The notes beneath the pieces are model-generated. The model worked only from the letters and a program-made list of their open reading frames with translations. It searched no databases and was not told the origin of the DNA. This document shows, in pieces, positions 14,249 to 25,300 of a stretch of 33,935 nt of DNA. The position numbers and the translations under genes were made by a program. Position 1 is the stretch's first letter. Every line of letters starts with the position of its first letter. This DNA comes from a virus. The stretch is taken from the IMG/VR virus record IMGVR_UViG_3300005265_000016, positions 1 through 33,935 of that record. The stretch is one strand, 5' to 3'.

Positions 14249-16564
14249 TTGGCTATGTATAAAGGTGCACTTGTTAATCACACCTTAAATTCTCTATCTG
14301 CTGGGGTATCTCAACAGTATGAAGAAGGAAGGTTTGAATCTCAGGTAGATGAGATGGTTAACTGTATTCCTTCCTTATCGAGGGGAGTCTTAAGAAGAAA
14401 TCCTTTGATTGGTACACACTATATTACTGATCTACCTCAAGCTCTTCTTAATCAATCCTTTGTATACTTCTATGATAGGGGAACTTTGGGAGAACAATAT
14501 GCTGTAGTCATACCAGGTAATGGTGAACTCTATGTTATTGATCTTAATACTGGTAATCTTCTCTATAAGAAAGAAGGAGATAAATACCTTACTCTCTCTG
14601 TTGGACAGGAAGCATATAGTTCTTTCGCTGCCCTTACGATTGCAGATCATACATTTATTGTAAATAAACATGTTGAAGTATCCTTTACTGATAAGCGTCA
14701 AGATTCAGCTGGGTATGAAGATATGGCTTTCTATTGGATTAAGAAAACCACATTGGTTACTAAACTACAGAAACAGGTACCTGGTCCTGCTCAAAGTGAC
14801 CCTATTGAAACAGGAAGTTTATCTCAGGGGTATACCTATGCTCTAAACTCTTTAAGGGTTACTGGTACTAAAGATACAAGACCTAATGTACCCGAGATTA
14901 ATCTCTCCACTTCTTTTGAGATAGCAGAAGAATTCTCTAAGTATCCTGAGTATTCCTTTGCAGATAAACACGAGAAGTCCTTTGCATATAATACTAACTT
15001 TGACAAGTCTTATTGGATCTGGGAAGACACCTTTGGTAATGAAGCAAGTTTAGGTGTATGGAAAAATATAGATGATCAAACAAGACTACCAGCAGAGATT
15101 CCTCCTCAGTTAGATGGCTTCATTGTTAAAGTATCTGGTGGAACCTCTAATCAATTTGATGATTACTACTTACAATATATACATAATAATAAGACTTGGA
15201 AGGAAATACCAGCAGTAGACTCGTTTATTGAGCTACTACCTGATTCAATGCCACATGTCTTGTACCGTCTTTCTGATGGATCATTTATATTTGATACATA
15301 CCAGGGAGTAAATGATCAAGGAGATGGTCTTACAGGTGAATCTGAATGGACACCTCGTACTTCTGGAGGAGATGATCCACTACATGACCCATCATTTGTA
15401 GGGCATACAATTAAGGATATCTTCTTCTTTAGAAATAGACTTGGAGTGCTTACAGAAGATAGTATTGTATTATCTCAAATTGGGGCTTATGGTACATTCT
15501 TCCCTCAAACAATTCAAGAAGTTCTTGATGATGATCCTATTGATGTAGGTATAGCAGGTACAGATGTAACTAATCTTTCTTATGCTATCCCCACATCAGA
15601 TCAACTCCTTATCTTCAGTAAGTACAATCAATTTACTTTGAAGGCTGAAGATGGGCCTTTAACACCAAAGGCAGCTGAAGTAGGACTTCTTAGTAACTAT
15701 AGCTGTAATACAGATGTTACAGGTAAAGCTATTGGCAATAAAGTATACTTTCCAAGTATTTCTGGGGGTTATTCACAGATTTACACATATAAGTTATCTA
15801 CACAGTATAATACTATTACTAATACCGAGAACTTATCTATACATATTCCTTCGTATATCTCCAAAAATGTAAAAACCATTGCTGGACACGATGTATTAGG
15901 TTATGTATTCTTCTTACTTAAAGATGAACCTACTACAGTTGTTGTACTAAATACTCTTGAAAGAAATGAAGAAGAACTGCAAAATGCCTTCCATAAGTGG
16001 GAGTTTGAGATACCAGTAGTTCATATGGATATTATCAATAATGGGTTGTATATACTATTTGAATCAGGAGATTTAGGACATATTGATCTTGAACTCCCAG
16101 CAGATATATCTATTATAGACTATATTGATTATTATCCAAGTCAAACTAAGCTTATTCCATATGATTCCTATATTAAGTTCTCTAACTTCTACTTTAGAGA
16201 TGCCCAAGCAAGAGGTACCAAGAGAGGAAGGTATATGTTACGTACTATACTTTATACTATTGATAATAACATCTCTTGGTATGAAACTCTTGTGGCTAAT
16301 ATTGATCATGGAAAAGAGCCCTCAGATAACTTCTTTGGAGATATATGGGATGATTCCCTGTATTGGGATGATACGCTTTACTGGTTGGATGAAATACCTA
16401 ACCTATATCGTATTTACCCAAATGATGAAAAAGTAAGTATCCTTGGAGATAACAAGAAGACAGAAATTATTTTCAAGTCTTCTTCAGAGGATAACACAAA
16501 AGGATTTGAGTTGGCCACAGCAAATGTTGAAGCCCTCTTTCACCAACGAAGTCTAAGAACCTAG
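14249..16564 (+). CDS. tail tubular protein B (nozzle), T7 gp12-like
   Basis: 771 aa (T7 gp12 794). It forms the hexameric nozzle of the short tail. The N-terminal part (HTLNSLSAGVSQQYEEGRFE, then EMVNCIPSLSRGVLRRNP) is the standard opening of this family, and the middle carries IKDIFFFRNRLGVLTEDSIV and the beta-propeller-like region. The start is TTG 14249, well spaced from AAAGGAGG; ATG 14255 in frame would be too far. It follows the gp11-like gene by 12 bases. Confidence 0.95.
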   Translation: MAMYKGALVNHTLNSLSAGVSQQYEEGRFESQVDEMVNCIPSLSRGVLRRNPLIGTHYITDLPQALLNQSFVYFYDRGTLGEQYAVVIPGNGELYVIDLNTGNLLYKKEGDKYLTLSVGQEAYSSFAALTIADHTFIVNKHVEVSFTDKRQDSAGYEDMAFYWIKKTTLVTKLQKQVPGPAQSDPIETGSLSQGYTYALNSLRVTGTKDTRPNVPEINLSTSFEIAEEFSKYPEYSFADKHEKSFAYNTNFDKSYWIWEDTFGNEASLGVWKNIDDQTRLPAEIPPQLDGFIVKVSGGTSNQFDDYYLQYIHNNKTWKEIPAVDSFIELLPDSMPHVLYRLSDGSFIFDTYQGVNDQGDGLTGESEWTPRTSGGDDPLHDPSFVGHTIKDIFFFRNRLGVLTEDSIVLSQIGAYGTFFPQTIQEVLDDDPIDVGIAGTDVTNLSYAIPTSDQLLIFSKYNQFTLKAEDGPLTPKAAEVGLLSNYSCNTDVTGKAIGNKVYFPSISGGYSQIYTYKLSTQYNTITNTENLSIHIPSYISKNVKTIAGHDVLGYVFFLLKDEPTTVVVLNTLERNEEELQNAFHKWEFEIPVVHMDIINNGLYILFESGDLGHIDLELPADISIIDYIDYYPSQTKLIPYDSYIKFSNFYFRDAQARGTKRGRYMLRTILYTIDNNISWYETLVANIDHGKEPSDNFFGDIWDDSLYWDDTLYWLDEIPNLYRIYPNDEKVSILGDNKKTEIIFKSSSEDNTKGFELATANVEALFHQRSLRT

Positions 16565-16575
16565 GAGCAATATTA

Positions 16576-17748
16576 ATGATTTCAAAAAAACTGTTTAAAG
16601 CAGATGGTACAACTAAACGCTTCCTACCTGACTTCTACATAAAAGCATCTGAGTTTTGTAGACCTTATGTATACTTCTATGATTCCACCCTTCCTGTAGA
16701 TGGAAGTGGTGATCACCTTGTAGATGATACTAAACCCTGGTCTTACCCAGATAACTTATACATAAGAGGATCAAAACTCCCAGAACCTTTAGACTTAGTG
16801 TCTGTAGACCATTGGGAGGTTATTGATAATGGTGTACTATTCTATTCACCACCCCCTAACGATGTATACATACATGTAGAAGTAGCTACTACATATGAAG
16901 AATTTGGAGATACTCTTGTACCTTCAGCTGTAGAGGAAGCAAATGAGGCAGCAGAGAGAGCACAGGAAGAGGCCTGGAACGCTGAAGCTGAAAAGATGAC
17001 TGCAGATAGTTATGCAACAGAGCCGGAAGACATCCCAGTTAAAATTTGGTATTCAAATGGAGATGGTACTTTTAGTTGGATAGACTCTACTGACTACTCC
17101 TCTTACCATTGGAGTAAAAAATCAGAAGAAGGAGGAGGTGGAGGAGGAGAAAGTAAATACTTTACTGATCTTCTTGATACTCCTCCTGACTATTCTGGAC
17201 ATCAAGGGAAGCTTGTAAAAGTAAATGCTACAGAAGATGGACTTATCTTTGGAGATCCCTCTGGTACTACAGTCAGTTGGGGAGATATTCAAGGAACACT
17301 TAGTAATCAGACTGATCTTCAACAAGCATTGGATACTAAAGCTGATAATATACATACCCATCAAATATCAGATGTAGATAATCTTCAAACAGAATTGGAT
17401 AGTAAAGCAGAAAGTGGAGATATTCCCTCAACTACTGATTACTTAACTGAAGGTCTAACCAATCTATACTACACAGAGTCTCGTGTATCTGACAACCTAG
17501 ATGTATCTTCTAACACTTCAGCAAGACATACACATAGTAATCAAACAATCCTTGATGGTATTATTGATCTGGGTAGTGGAGAGATTATTACAAGTGTTGA
17601 ACGAACAAAGGTAGCAAGATCAGTAGACTCAGATACTTCTGTAGTCTCAGGGTCAGATCAGGTGAGGAATATGATTAGTCTTACTCAGGCTGAATATGAT
17701 GGTATTGCTACACCTGATGCACAAACACTATATATTATTGTAGGCTAA
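16576..17748 (+). CDS. tail fibre with adaptor-type N-terminus
   Basis: 390 aa. The N-terminus (FKADGTTKRFLPDFYIKASE...VDHWEVIDNGVLFY) fits the podoviral fibre domain that attaches to the tail. A helical stretch, EEANEAAERAQEEAWNAEAE, follows, then the fibre motif WYSNGDGTFSWIDSTDYSSYHW, a Gly linker (GGGGGG near 190), and rod repeats (LQQALDTKADNIHTH, LQTELDSKAESG). It ends LTQAEYDGIATPDAQTLYI, a typical fibre end. In T7 the fibre gene lies after gp16; here it is placed right after gp12. It is short and lacks a receptor-binding tip, so it may dock the larger proteins coded at 27742-30770. Confidence 0.85.
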   Translation: MISKKLFKADGTTKRFLPDFYIKASEFCRPYVYFYDSTLPVDGSGDHLVDDTKPWSYPDNLYIRGSKLPEPLDLVSVDHWEVIDNGVLFYSPPPNDVYIHVEVATTYEEFGDTLVPSAVEEANEAAERAQEEAWNAEAEKMTADSYATEPEDIPVKIWYSNGDGTFSWIDSTDYSSYHWSKKSEEGGGGGGESKYFTDLLDTPPDYSGHQGKLVKVNATEDGLIFGDPSGTTVSWGDIQGTLSNQTDLQQALDTKADNIHTHQISDVDNLQTELDSKAESGDIPSTTDYLTEGLTNLYYTESRVSDNLDVSSNTSARHTHSNQTILDGIIDLGSGEIITSVERTKVARSVDSDTSVVSGSDQVRNMISLTQAEYDGIATPDAQTLYIIVG

Positions 17749-17794
17749 GGAGCGTCTAGTAGACCTCCAAATCAAAGATTATAAGGAGCTAAGT

Positions 17795-18166
17795 ATGAGG
17801 AGAGAGTATACAACAGAGTTACTACCAGAAATGATTGATCTTATAGAGTGGCATCTACCTGGTAGGAGTAAAGACACAATCAGCTGTTATCAAATGTGGG
17901 ATCATGAAACTCTTCTGTATTATGATGAAGAGGGTAATCTTGATGCTATGATTAGTTACTTCTTTGTAGACTTCCCATTTGATATGATGATTGTTATGCA
18001 ACGTAATAATAAATTCTATAAAGATATGTGGAAGGTATTAAGAGATACTACACAAAATAGAGTAAAACCAATTCGTATCATGTCAGATCCCAACAATAAA
18101 GTCTTGGTGAGAAAGACTAAACAATATGGTGGGGAGTGGCATCAAGATGAGCTTTGGTGGTATTAG
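17795..18166 (+). CDS. T7 gp13-like small internal or assembly protein
   Basis: 123 aa. By position (between nozzle/fibre and gp14-like) and size it corresponds to T7 gp13 (138 aa), which has an acetyltransferase-like fold. Strand-helix alternation, LYYDEEGNLDAMISYFFVDF, then MIVMQRNNKFYKDMWKVLRD and a strand PIRIMSDPNNK, is compatible with that fold, but I see no clear acetyl-CoA loop. Residue identity with gp13 is low by eye. RBS AAGGAG. Confidence 0.6.
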   Translation: MRREYTTELLPEMIDLIEWHLPGRSKDTISCYQMWDHETLLYYDEEGNLDAMISYFFVDFPFDMMIVMQRNNKFYKDMWKVLRDTTQNRVKPIRIMSDPNNKVLVRKTKQYGGEWHQDELWWY

Positions 18167-18178
18167 GAAAGGATACAT

Positions 18179-18817
18179 ATGATATGGGGCTTAGTTGGTG
18201 CTGGTCTTGGTGCTCTTGGAGGACTTTGGGATGCCAACGCCAGAGCAAAACAAATCAAAGAGCAAGTAGAGGCCCAACAAAAAGCTGCTAAATATAAGTA
18301 TTCAGCTATTGAAGCCTCAATATTACTTGCAAATGCTACAAATAGAGAGATGAGCATGAACCTTGTAGGGGAAGCTCTAAGGGCAGGAGCCGCTAAAAAT
18401 CGGGAGGTTAAACTCCAGATTCAAGATGTAGCTTCAAAACTACAAGCTAAATCAGAAGGACTAACTTCGGGTCAAACAGCTGGTAGACAGATGGCAGCTC
18501 TTTATATAGGTGCTAATAAAGCATTGAGTAAAGTTGATAGAGGAACTAAATCAATTATCAATAAAGTTACTCAAACAATGGATGATAAGACGAATGAACT
18601 TAATAATAGACAAATTCAAGCTTATCAAGAGATGGTTGGTGTATTGACAGCTAAGGCTCCTTCAGTAGACTACACAGGTAGTATTCTAAGTGGAGCAATA
18701 AGTGGAGCAAAGATTGGTTATAACTTTGGACAGATGTTTGGTAGTTACTTTGACTTTGGTGGAAGTGATACTACCTACACTCAACAACCAACCTCTCCGT
18801 ATCCACAAATGTTCTAG
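18179..18817 (+). CDS. internal virion protein B, T7 gp14-like
   Basis: 212 aa (T7 gp14 196). It starts with a hydrophobic Gly/Ala segment (MIWGLVGAGLGALGGLWDA), then long helices with Ala/Gln (ARAKQIKEQVEAQQKAAKY) and a second Gly/Ala-rich segment near 165-190. These traits fit gp14, which is ejected first and forms the channel in the outer membrane. RBS AGGAAAGGA. A cassette follows its stop. Confidence 0.8.
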   Translation: MIWGLVGAGLGALGGLWDANARAKQIKEQVEAQQKAAKYKYSAIEASILLANATNREMSMNLVGEALRAGAAKNREVKLQIQDVASKLQAKSEGLTSGQTAGRQMAALYIGANKALSKVDRGTKSIINKVTQTMDDKTNELNNRQIQAYQEMVGVLTAKAPSVDYTGSILSGAISGAKIGYNFGQMFGSYFDFGGSDTTYTQQPTSPYPQMF

Positions 18818-18937
18818 CAAGCGATCTGAGCTGTTTTAACCCTTAGGGGTACCTAGGATACCCTTAGAGGTCTAATCGCTGTCAGATTGGCTGCTAGACC
18901 CCTTAAAAGACGAATTTGAAATGGAGGCTATTTATAT
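18818..18937 (+). promoter_or_regulatory. intergenic cassette copy 2
   Basis: It opens AAGCGATCTGAGCTG and contains TTTTAACCCTTAGGGGTACC pairing imperfectly with GAGGTCTAA, then a diverged core (GATTGGCTGCTAGACCCCTTA at 18884-18904). AGCGAT at 18820-18825 pairs with ATCGCT at 18875-18880, a stem not seen in the other copies. Most diverged of the five. It precedes the gp15-like gene. Confidence 0.6.
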
Positions 18938-21067
18938 ATGCCAAATACTGGAACAGATACTGGAATGATGTTTGGAAGAGATGATTTGAGGGTGCTTGAG
19001 GCATCAGCTGGAGCAGTTAGAGAACAACTTAATGCACAGGCAGCTGCTGCTTCAGATACTCCGATGAACCCTTTTAAGGCAATTCTTGGAGGTGCAGAAG
19101 CTGCTGCTCAAATTAAGAAACAGGCAGATGCTCAAGATAAGATGGCTAAGTCTAATGCTGTACAAGCTTCTTGGTATGATCTAATTACTTCTGAAAAGTA
19201 TATGACGAGTAAAAACCTTGATAGAGTCAATATGATTGAAGACTTTATGAAGGCATATGCTGAGGATACAGATACAGAGTTAATGAGTCAGAAGTTAGCT
19301 GCTGGACAGTATACAAAGGCATATCAAGGATTTATACAGGAAAGAGATAATGCTGTATTAAGTCAAGTGTATGCTGACCATAAGAGATGGCAGGAAGAGA
19401 ATCCTGATAAGGGACCTCAAGATTATGTTGAGTGGATCAAGTCTGTATATCCTACTATTGATAGGGCAAGTATCAGAGATGCTCTTGTTGTAGGCTTATA
19501 TGATGAAGCTTCTCAGCAAATCCTTGAGGCTAAGACACAGGATCAAGTTACAGAGATCCTCAATCAGATTAAAGAAAATGCTAAACCTTTTGAGAACCCC
19601 TACTTTCTAAACTCTAAGAATAGTGCAGTACAGAAACAACTTACTCATTATACTTCACAACTAAACTCTACTGTAACACAACAGAGAAAAGCTATTGCTG
19701 ATATTGCTCAGACTACCCTCCAAGAGATACAAGGGAAGATTAAAACAGCTTATGCCTTCTCTGATTTAGGAGGAATGGTACGACCTATTGAGAACCCCCA
19801 ACTTCAAGCCTTGGTAAGAGAGGCATATTATGGGGATACTTCCCAGATGCAAAAACATTTGGCCAATATTGATAAAGAGTGGGTTGAACTTAGAGAGAAG
19901 ACACTTAATGTAGAGAATATGGACTTTAGTGAAGAGTCTCGTGTATTTACAGATAAAGAAAGACCTTTTGCTGAAAATTTGATTGCCAATACTATTGAAG
20001 GACATCTTGAAAGAGGGGAGTTTGCTTCTGTAGTCAAAGTAGCAAATATGCAAGCTCCTTACCTATCTAAAGCTAAGACAGCATTTAAGTCTCTTTGGAA
20101 TGGTCTATCCGATCCTCTCGAAGTAGAACAGTTTGTAGCTACAGTAAATAATGTAATTGCTCAACCTGATGGAGCTGTAGCAGCCAAGGCACTCTTTGGT
20201 GAAAAAACATTGTCTGATATTATGGTATTGGACTATCTTGTTAAGAATGTAACTAATGGAGATGTTGGTAAAGCAAAGACTGCCCTGGCTGAGGCTGAAG
20301 GAAGAGTAGGTATCCCTTATGATGGACAGGGAGCAGTTAGAGAAGAGTTGATGAAGATTAGGGAGGCACCTGAGTTTCAAAACTTGACGGGTGATCTAAG
20401 AGCTAGAGCTAATGCAATGTTTCAGTATATTGTAAAGGTAGCTCCAGATGCTTCAACAGCAGAGGATATGTTTAGTAATGTCCTTAAATTCTATAATGGT
20501 ATGCTTGAAGAGGTACATGATCCCTATAGTGATACAACCATTAAGTTTAATAAAGTAAATGGTACACCTCTCATCTTTACAACACATGGAGACTTGGGTA
20601 AACAAGCATTTGTTAATTATCTCTCTGATTCTTATAATATGGAGAATATTAGTAGTGCTGTATATGTAGGTAATAATAATGTTAAGTTATATGATAAGAC
20701 GGGGTCTTTCCTCGATTTGGTAAATCTTGATGGTCTATCAGATGATACAATCAGAGAATATGCTGTAGTTAGACCTAAAGGAGTACTCAGAGAGGTAGCT
20801 GATACTGTTGATGTAGGTATTAGTAATCTACTTACAAATGCTGAATATGCGGCTGTAGGTTGGGAGGCAATCTCTGCATATATTGATTATGGTATGACTT
20901 TTGGAGCAATTATACAAACACCTCCCAAGAATCCTCTTTATAGAAGAACTCCTACAGAAGAAAGTGCGAGTAAAAAAATAGATGAAGTATTAGGTAAACT
21001 ACAAGAAATAAGAGGTAGGTATGCACCTACTGCTGATGAATCAAGTGGAGGAGGACAAGCATGGTAA
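18938..21067 (+). CDS. internal virion protein C, T7 gp15-like
   Basis: 709 aa (T7 gp15 747), almost wholly helical and Ala/Gln/Lys-rich. In T7 it forms the periplasmic tunnel with gp16 during DNA ejection. The N-terminus has ALGG-type segments (NPFKAILGGAEAAAQIKKQA), and the mid region has repeated helices that bind peptidoglycan-side partners. Recognition rests on size, composition and place between the gp14-like and gp16-like genes. The last seven bases overlap the next gene. Confidence 0.85.
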   Translation: MPNTGTDTGMMFGRDDLRVLEASAGAVREQLNAQAAAASDTPMNPFKAILGGAEAAAQIKKQADAQDKMAKSNAVQASWYDLITSEKYMTSKNLDRVNMIEDFMKAYAEDTDTELMSQKLAAGQYTKAYQGFIQERDNAVLSQVYADHKRWQEENPDKGPQDYVEWIKSVYPTIDRASIRDALVVGLYDEASQQILEAKTQDQVTEILNQIKENAKPFENPYFLNSKNSAVQKQLTHYTSQLNSTVTQQRKAIADIAQTTLQEIQGKIKTAYAFSDLGGMVRPIENPQLQALVREAYYGDTSQMQKHLANIDKEWVELREKTLNVENMDFSEESRVFTDKERPFAENLIANTIEGHLERGEFASVVKVANMQAPYLSKAKTAFKSLWNGLSDPLEVEQFVATVNNVIAQPDGAVAAKALFGEKTLSDIMVLDYLVKNVTNGDVGKAKTALAEAEGRVGIPYDGQGAVREELMKIREAPEFQNLTGDLRARANAMFQYIVKVAPDASTAEDMFSNVLKFYNGMLEEVHDPYSDTTIKFNKVNGTPLIFTTHGDLGKQAFVNYLSDSYNMENISSAVYVGNNNVKLYDKTGSFLDLVNLDGLSDDTIREYAVVRPKGVLREVADTVDVGISNLLTNAEYAAVGWEAISAYIDYGMTFGAIIQTPPKNPLYRRTPTEESASKKIDEVLGKLQEIRGRYAPTADESSGGGQAW

Positions 21068-22137
21068 ATAATACAAAGAGTAATCCACTTGAAGAGATAA
21101 AACAAGTAGGAGATACAATAGATGTAGCTGAAGATATAACTCTTGAGTATGCAGAAGATGTAGTAAATGTTCCTACCTCACAAATAGGAGTTACTAATAA
21201 AGTAGCCTTTAAGTCTCCTGATTCTTCATATACAGATATGTTGATGAGTCTTGCAAATACAATGGGTAAGGCAGCAGATTCAGGACAGCTTACAGTCAAT
21301 CCTTTGAGAGATGCTACAGCTTATTCCTTTAATATGGATACTGGAGCTGTAGCAACACAGATAGATACTCCTGTGTCTACTGTATCTCAAATCTTTGATG
21401 CAGCAGGGAATCTTCTCTCTGAAGTAAGTAAGCCTAAACTTACTACTCCTCAGGTAACACCATCAGGTAAGCCGGGACAGGTAGAGTTTATGACTACCCC
21501 TGCTGGTAGAGCTAAAGGCCATACTGCTGGTTGGTCTGATATGAGCCCAGCTACAGCAAACTTTGTTAATTACCTTACAAAGTCAGGTATTAAAGTAAAG
21601 TATGGTGTAGTCCCAGAATATACAAGAAATAGAAAACTTGATATTAAAGGATTGGTACTCCATCAAACTGAATCTGGGTATAACCCCGCTATGAGGTCCT
21701 TTCTAATTGAAGGACGAAGAGATGGAAATAAAAGAGGTCCAGCATACTTTACTCCTATTTCTGTAGACTATGATGGTACTATTACTGTATTGAATAATAT
21801 TGATCAATACCATCAACATGCTCAATCCTTCAGTAGAGGTACAATAGGTATTGAGATTGTTGGTAAGTATAATAAGAAAACAGGATGGGAGAAACTTACA
21901 GAGGCTCAAAAAAGAAATGTTGTTGTAACAAGTGGATATCTTGTAAAGGCATTTAATATTAAACCTTCTAGAATCTTCCATCATGCAGAATTTGCAAGTA
22001 AGACTAAAGGTGAAGGAGAAGAGGCAGAACGGCTTGTAAAGAAAGAGTTGTTCAATATAGATGAACCTATATTCAATCGAAGAACACAAGGTAGATACAC
22101 ACTAAAAGATTTATTTGATCAACAAGCAAGGAGGTAA
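21061..22137 (+). CDS. virion-associated amidase_2-like peptidoglycan hydrolase
   Basis: 358 aa. Residues 1-180 are a low-complexity acidic region without a clear fold. The C-terminal domain (about 190-345) follows N-acetylmuramoyl-L-alanine amidase (amidase_2, T7 lysozyme fold): LDIKGLVLHQTES with zinc ligand His201, VDYDGTITVL, TIGIEIVG, and IFHHAEFASKTKGEG with His308 and Lys314. The usual KTDPG, whose Asp is the third ligand, reads KTKGEG here. The gene lies between the gp15-like and gp16-like genes, so I infer a virion enzyme that opens the cell wall on entry, taking over from the lysozyme domain missing in the gp16-like protein. A role in lysis is possible. Confidence 0.8.
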   Translation: MVNNTKSNPLEEIKQVGDTIDVAEDITLEYAEDVVNVPTSQIGVTNKVAFKSPDSSYTDMLMSLANTMGKAADSGQLTVNPLRDATAYSFNMDTGAVATQIDTPVSTVSQIFDAAGNLLSEVSKPKLTTPQVTPSGKPGQVEFMTTPAGRAKGHTAGWSDMSPATANFVNYLTKSGIKVKYGVVPEYTRNRKLDIKGLVLHQTESGYNPAMRSFLIEGRRDGNKRGPAYFTPISVDYDGTITVLNNIDQYHQHAQSFSRGTIGIEIVGKYNKKTGWEKLTEAQKRNVVVTSGYLVKAFNIKPSRIFHHAEFASKTKGEGEEAERLVKKELFNIDEPIFNRRTQGRYTLKDLFDQQARR

Positions 22138-22139
22138 CT

Positions 22140-22394
22140 TTGAGGAAAGCAGAAAGTGAAGAAGCTAAAATTGACAGACAGATGGAAATTCTTGATGAAC
22201 TCTCTGGATTTAGACAGATGTTCTCTACAGAGAGTACTGTACCTACACCTGAAATGAACTCAACAGAAGTACAACAACTTATGCAAGCACAATATAAAAA
22301 TTCTATTATTAAAGATAATATTGATAAACTTATTGATGCAGTTACTAATATGTATAATGATAGTAACGAAACTAATACTACTATAGAGGAGTAA
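22140..22394 (+). CDS. hypothetical helical protein (84 aa)
   Basis: Not recognised. Acidic, probably two helices (EEAKIDRQMEILDELSGF and VQQLMQAQYKNSIIKDNIDK). The start is TTG after GGAGG at 22132. Placed between amidase and gp16-like gene, two bases after the former; possibly a small virion or ejection accessory. Confidence 0.65.
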   Translation: MRKAESEEAKIDRQMEILDELSGFRQMFSTESTVPTPEMNSTEVQQLMQAQYKNSIIKDNIDKLIDAVTNMYNDSNETNTTIEE

Positions 22395-22399
22395 TACAT

Positions 22400-25300
22400 A
22401 TGGCACAACTTAACCGTATTAATCCTCAGTGGATACAAGCAGAGAACTTTAGACTGACTCAAGCGAGTTGGGATAGTATTAATGCTGCCAGTACAGCTGC
22501 TCAAACCCAAGAAGAGTCAACCTTTAGAGACTACATAACAGAAGTATCTTCTGTAGGTCTCCAGATGCTTAACCCCGAGCTTAGGAGATACGGTGGGGAA
22601 GATGCCAGTATTACTATCAATGCTGATGATCCTGAGTTTATTGCTCTTTGGGAACAAGCAGATGCTGAGACAAAAGCAAGGATAGCTCAAGCAGATAACC
22701 TTGAACATGCAAAACTTATTGTACAACGAAGAGAGGTATCTGAAGAAGCTCAAGAGAGAATAGCTAATGACCCTTTTTATGTACAAACAGTATATGGATT
22801 AGGAGCAGCCTTAGTTGACCCTCTTACTTATATTCCTGTTGGGGGTGTAGCAGCAAGACTTAATTCAGCCAGTAAACTTATTAACTTAACTCGGCATATA
22901 GCTGAAGGAGCAGCTGTAGGGGCTTCTTATGGAGTAGTACTTGAAGGACTTAAAGATGTCCAAGGGGTAGATCCTGAGTATGTAAATGCTGGAGTAGCTG
23001 GAGCACTCTTTGGTGGAACACTCCAAGGTATTCTTGGCCCTCTTGCTGGACCACATGCAAGTGAATATGCAGATAGTCTTATGGATACTGCCCCAATGAT
23101 GGAATTCAATACAGCACCTAACCTCGAGAATACTCTCACAGGTATTCCTAAGCTTGTCCCTCAGAAACAAGAGGAGACTATCTTTGGTAAGTTCCTTAAT
23201 ATGGTCCCTGGTGTTAAACGCTTTTCTGAGAAATTCCTGGAGTCAGATGTAACTATTCTTATGAGGTCTGAATCAGATGAATTAAGAAGTCTTACTATTA
23301 ACTTGGCTAGTCCTGTGACAGCAGCTAAGACAGCAGATGGTACACCTATACCTATTACTAAAACTGTAGAAGATATTATTCATCTAAATAGAGGAAAGTT
23401 TACTGCTACAAATCAAGCAGTAAGTGATGTATATAAAGATTATATCCAAACTACAGGAGATAGGGTTAGTTCAGAAGACTTCCTTAAAGAAGTATCTCGG
23501 ATTTATACAGAAGCTGCAAATGAGCAGGAAATTCGAGTATGGGAAGAATGGTCATTTCTCAAAGAGAATATTGAATCTAATCTTAAACTTAAGCATAAAG
23601 AAGAGTTAGCAGCTTTAAGACAAGAGTTTAGTACACAAGAATGGTGGGTAAGAGAAGGTAAAACACGAAGACCTGCCACTCCAGAGGATATTTCAGCTGA
23701 ACATTCTGGGCTGTATCTCAAGAAAAGATACAAGAAACAAGAAATGAAGACAGCTCTGGCTGAACTCAAAGAGAAACAAAGATTAGAGAGACTTGAGCGT
23801 ATACAAAAAGAGTTGGAGGAATTGTATAAAAAACATAAAGTAGAATTTAAAGGTTCTAAACACCATATACAAGCAGCTGAAGAGTATAGAAAGTACTTTG
23901 AAGGTTGGGGGGAATATGGAAAGAAACTTGGTATGGATGCTTTTGCTAATATAGTACTATCTAAAATATATAGACCCCGTCTTTGGAACTTTGAGATGAT
24001 GGCTCAAGGTAAGATCACAAAAGAAGAATTAATTCAAAGATTATATAAAGCCTTAGCTGCCCATCCAGCTCAAGCAGGTATGTCTCCAGAAGTTCTCCTT
24101 AAACATGCTACAGATTTGGCTACAGAGTTTACAGCTAAGGGTATTAATGCTATTGAGATGAACAACTCCTATTTGGCAGGTAAGACACTTCCTTGGGAGA
24201 AGACCCTTTTAGCACGTAAGCTATTCCTTGATGAGAGAGAACTAGGTGATCTCATACAGACAAACTTAAGTGAGGTAGCAGGTAAATATTCTTATAGAAA
24301 CTCTGGAAGAACTGCCTTGTATGAAAGATTTGGTCTTAAAAATGCAGAGGACTTCCAAGCTTGGGTAGATGATGTACAACTCAAATTGGCTGAAGAGGGT
24401 GTAGTATCAGAAAGGGAGATACAAGCCTTTGAAGGACTGGTAAGAGACCTTGTAGGTGATCGTAGACTTAATCAGGTAGATGGAAGTCATAGTTGGGCTA
24501 ATAATGTTACAGCCTTTAACTCTACCACTAAAGGGGGAAAGTTTGGATTAACTACTCTTGTTGAGATGGCTAGTGTTGCTGTAGCGGCAGGACTAAGAAA
24601 TTCACTTAATAAAGGAGTATTAAAAAGCTTCTCTGATACCTTCAGGATGCTCTTCAAAGGAAGACAGGGAGATGAAGTCTCCCAGTTTCTTCTTAGGTTG
24701 AATGTAATGGAAGAAGCTACATGGGCCAATACAGTAAATAAGTTTACTGATATTGAAACTCTTGGATACTCTGGTAGAATTGAACATACATTGGCTGGTA
24801 TGAGTAGTAATCTCCAGAAGTATAATGGTATGAGATTCTTCCAAGCCTTTATGGAAAGAGTTGCTGGTACTGCTGTATGGAGAGAGATTGAAACCATTGC
24901 AGGTAAATCTACTCTTTCCAGGACAGAAGCAACCAGATTGGCAAGATGGGGGTTAGACCACAGTACAGCGAAGAAGATAGCTAAAGAGATACAAAGAAAT
25001 GTTGATCTATCTGAGGGTAGACTAAATCTACAGAATTGGAATAGTAATACACTTGATCTCTTTCAAACTGCAACTTCAAGAGCAATTAGAGAGATAGTAG
25101 TACAAGGTGACTCTATCCATTTACCTGATTCAATGAAGGGAATGGGATGGGCAGGTAGAATATTTACCCAATTTATGAGATTCCCTATGATTGCTCATAC
25201 AACACTTCTTAAGAGGGGTATTGCTGAAGAACAGGCAAGATACCTTGGAGGGGCTGTATCTGCTTTTATGACGAAGTTTATGTTGAACTATCTGTATGAA

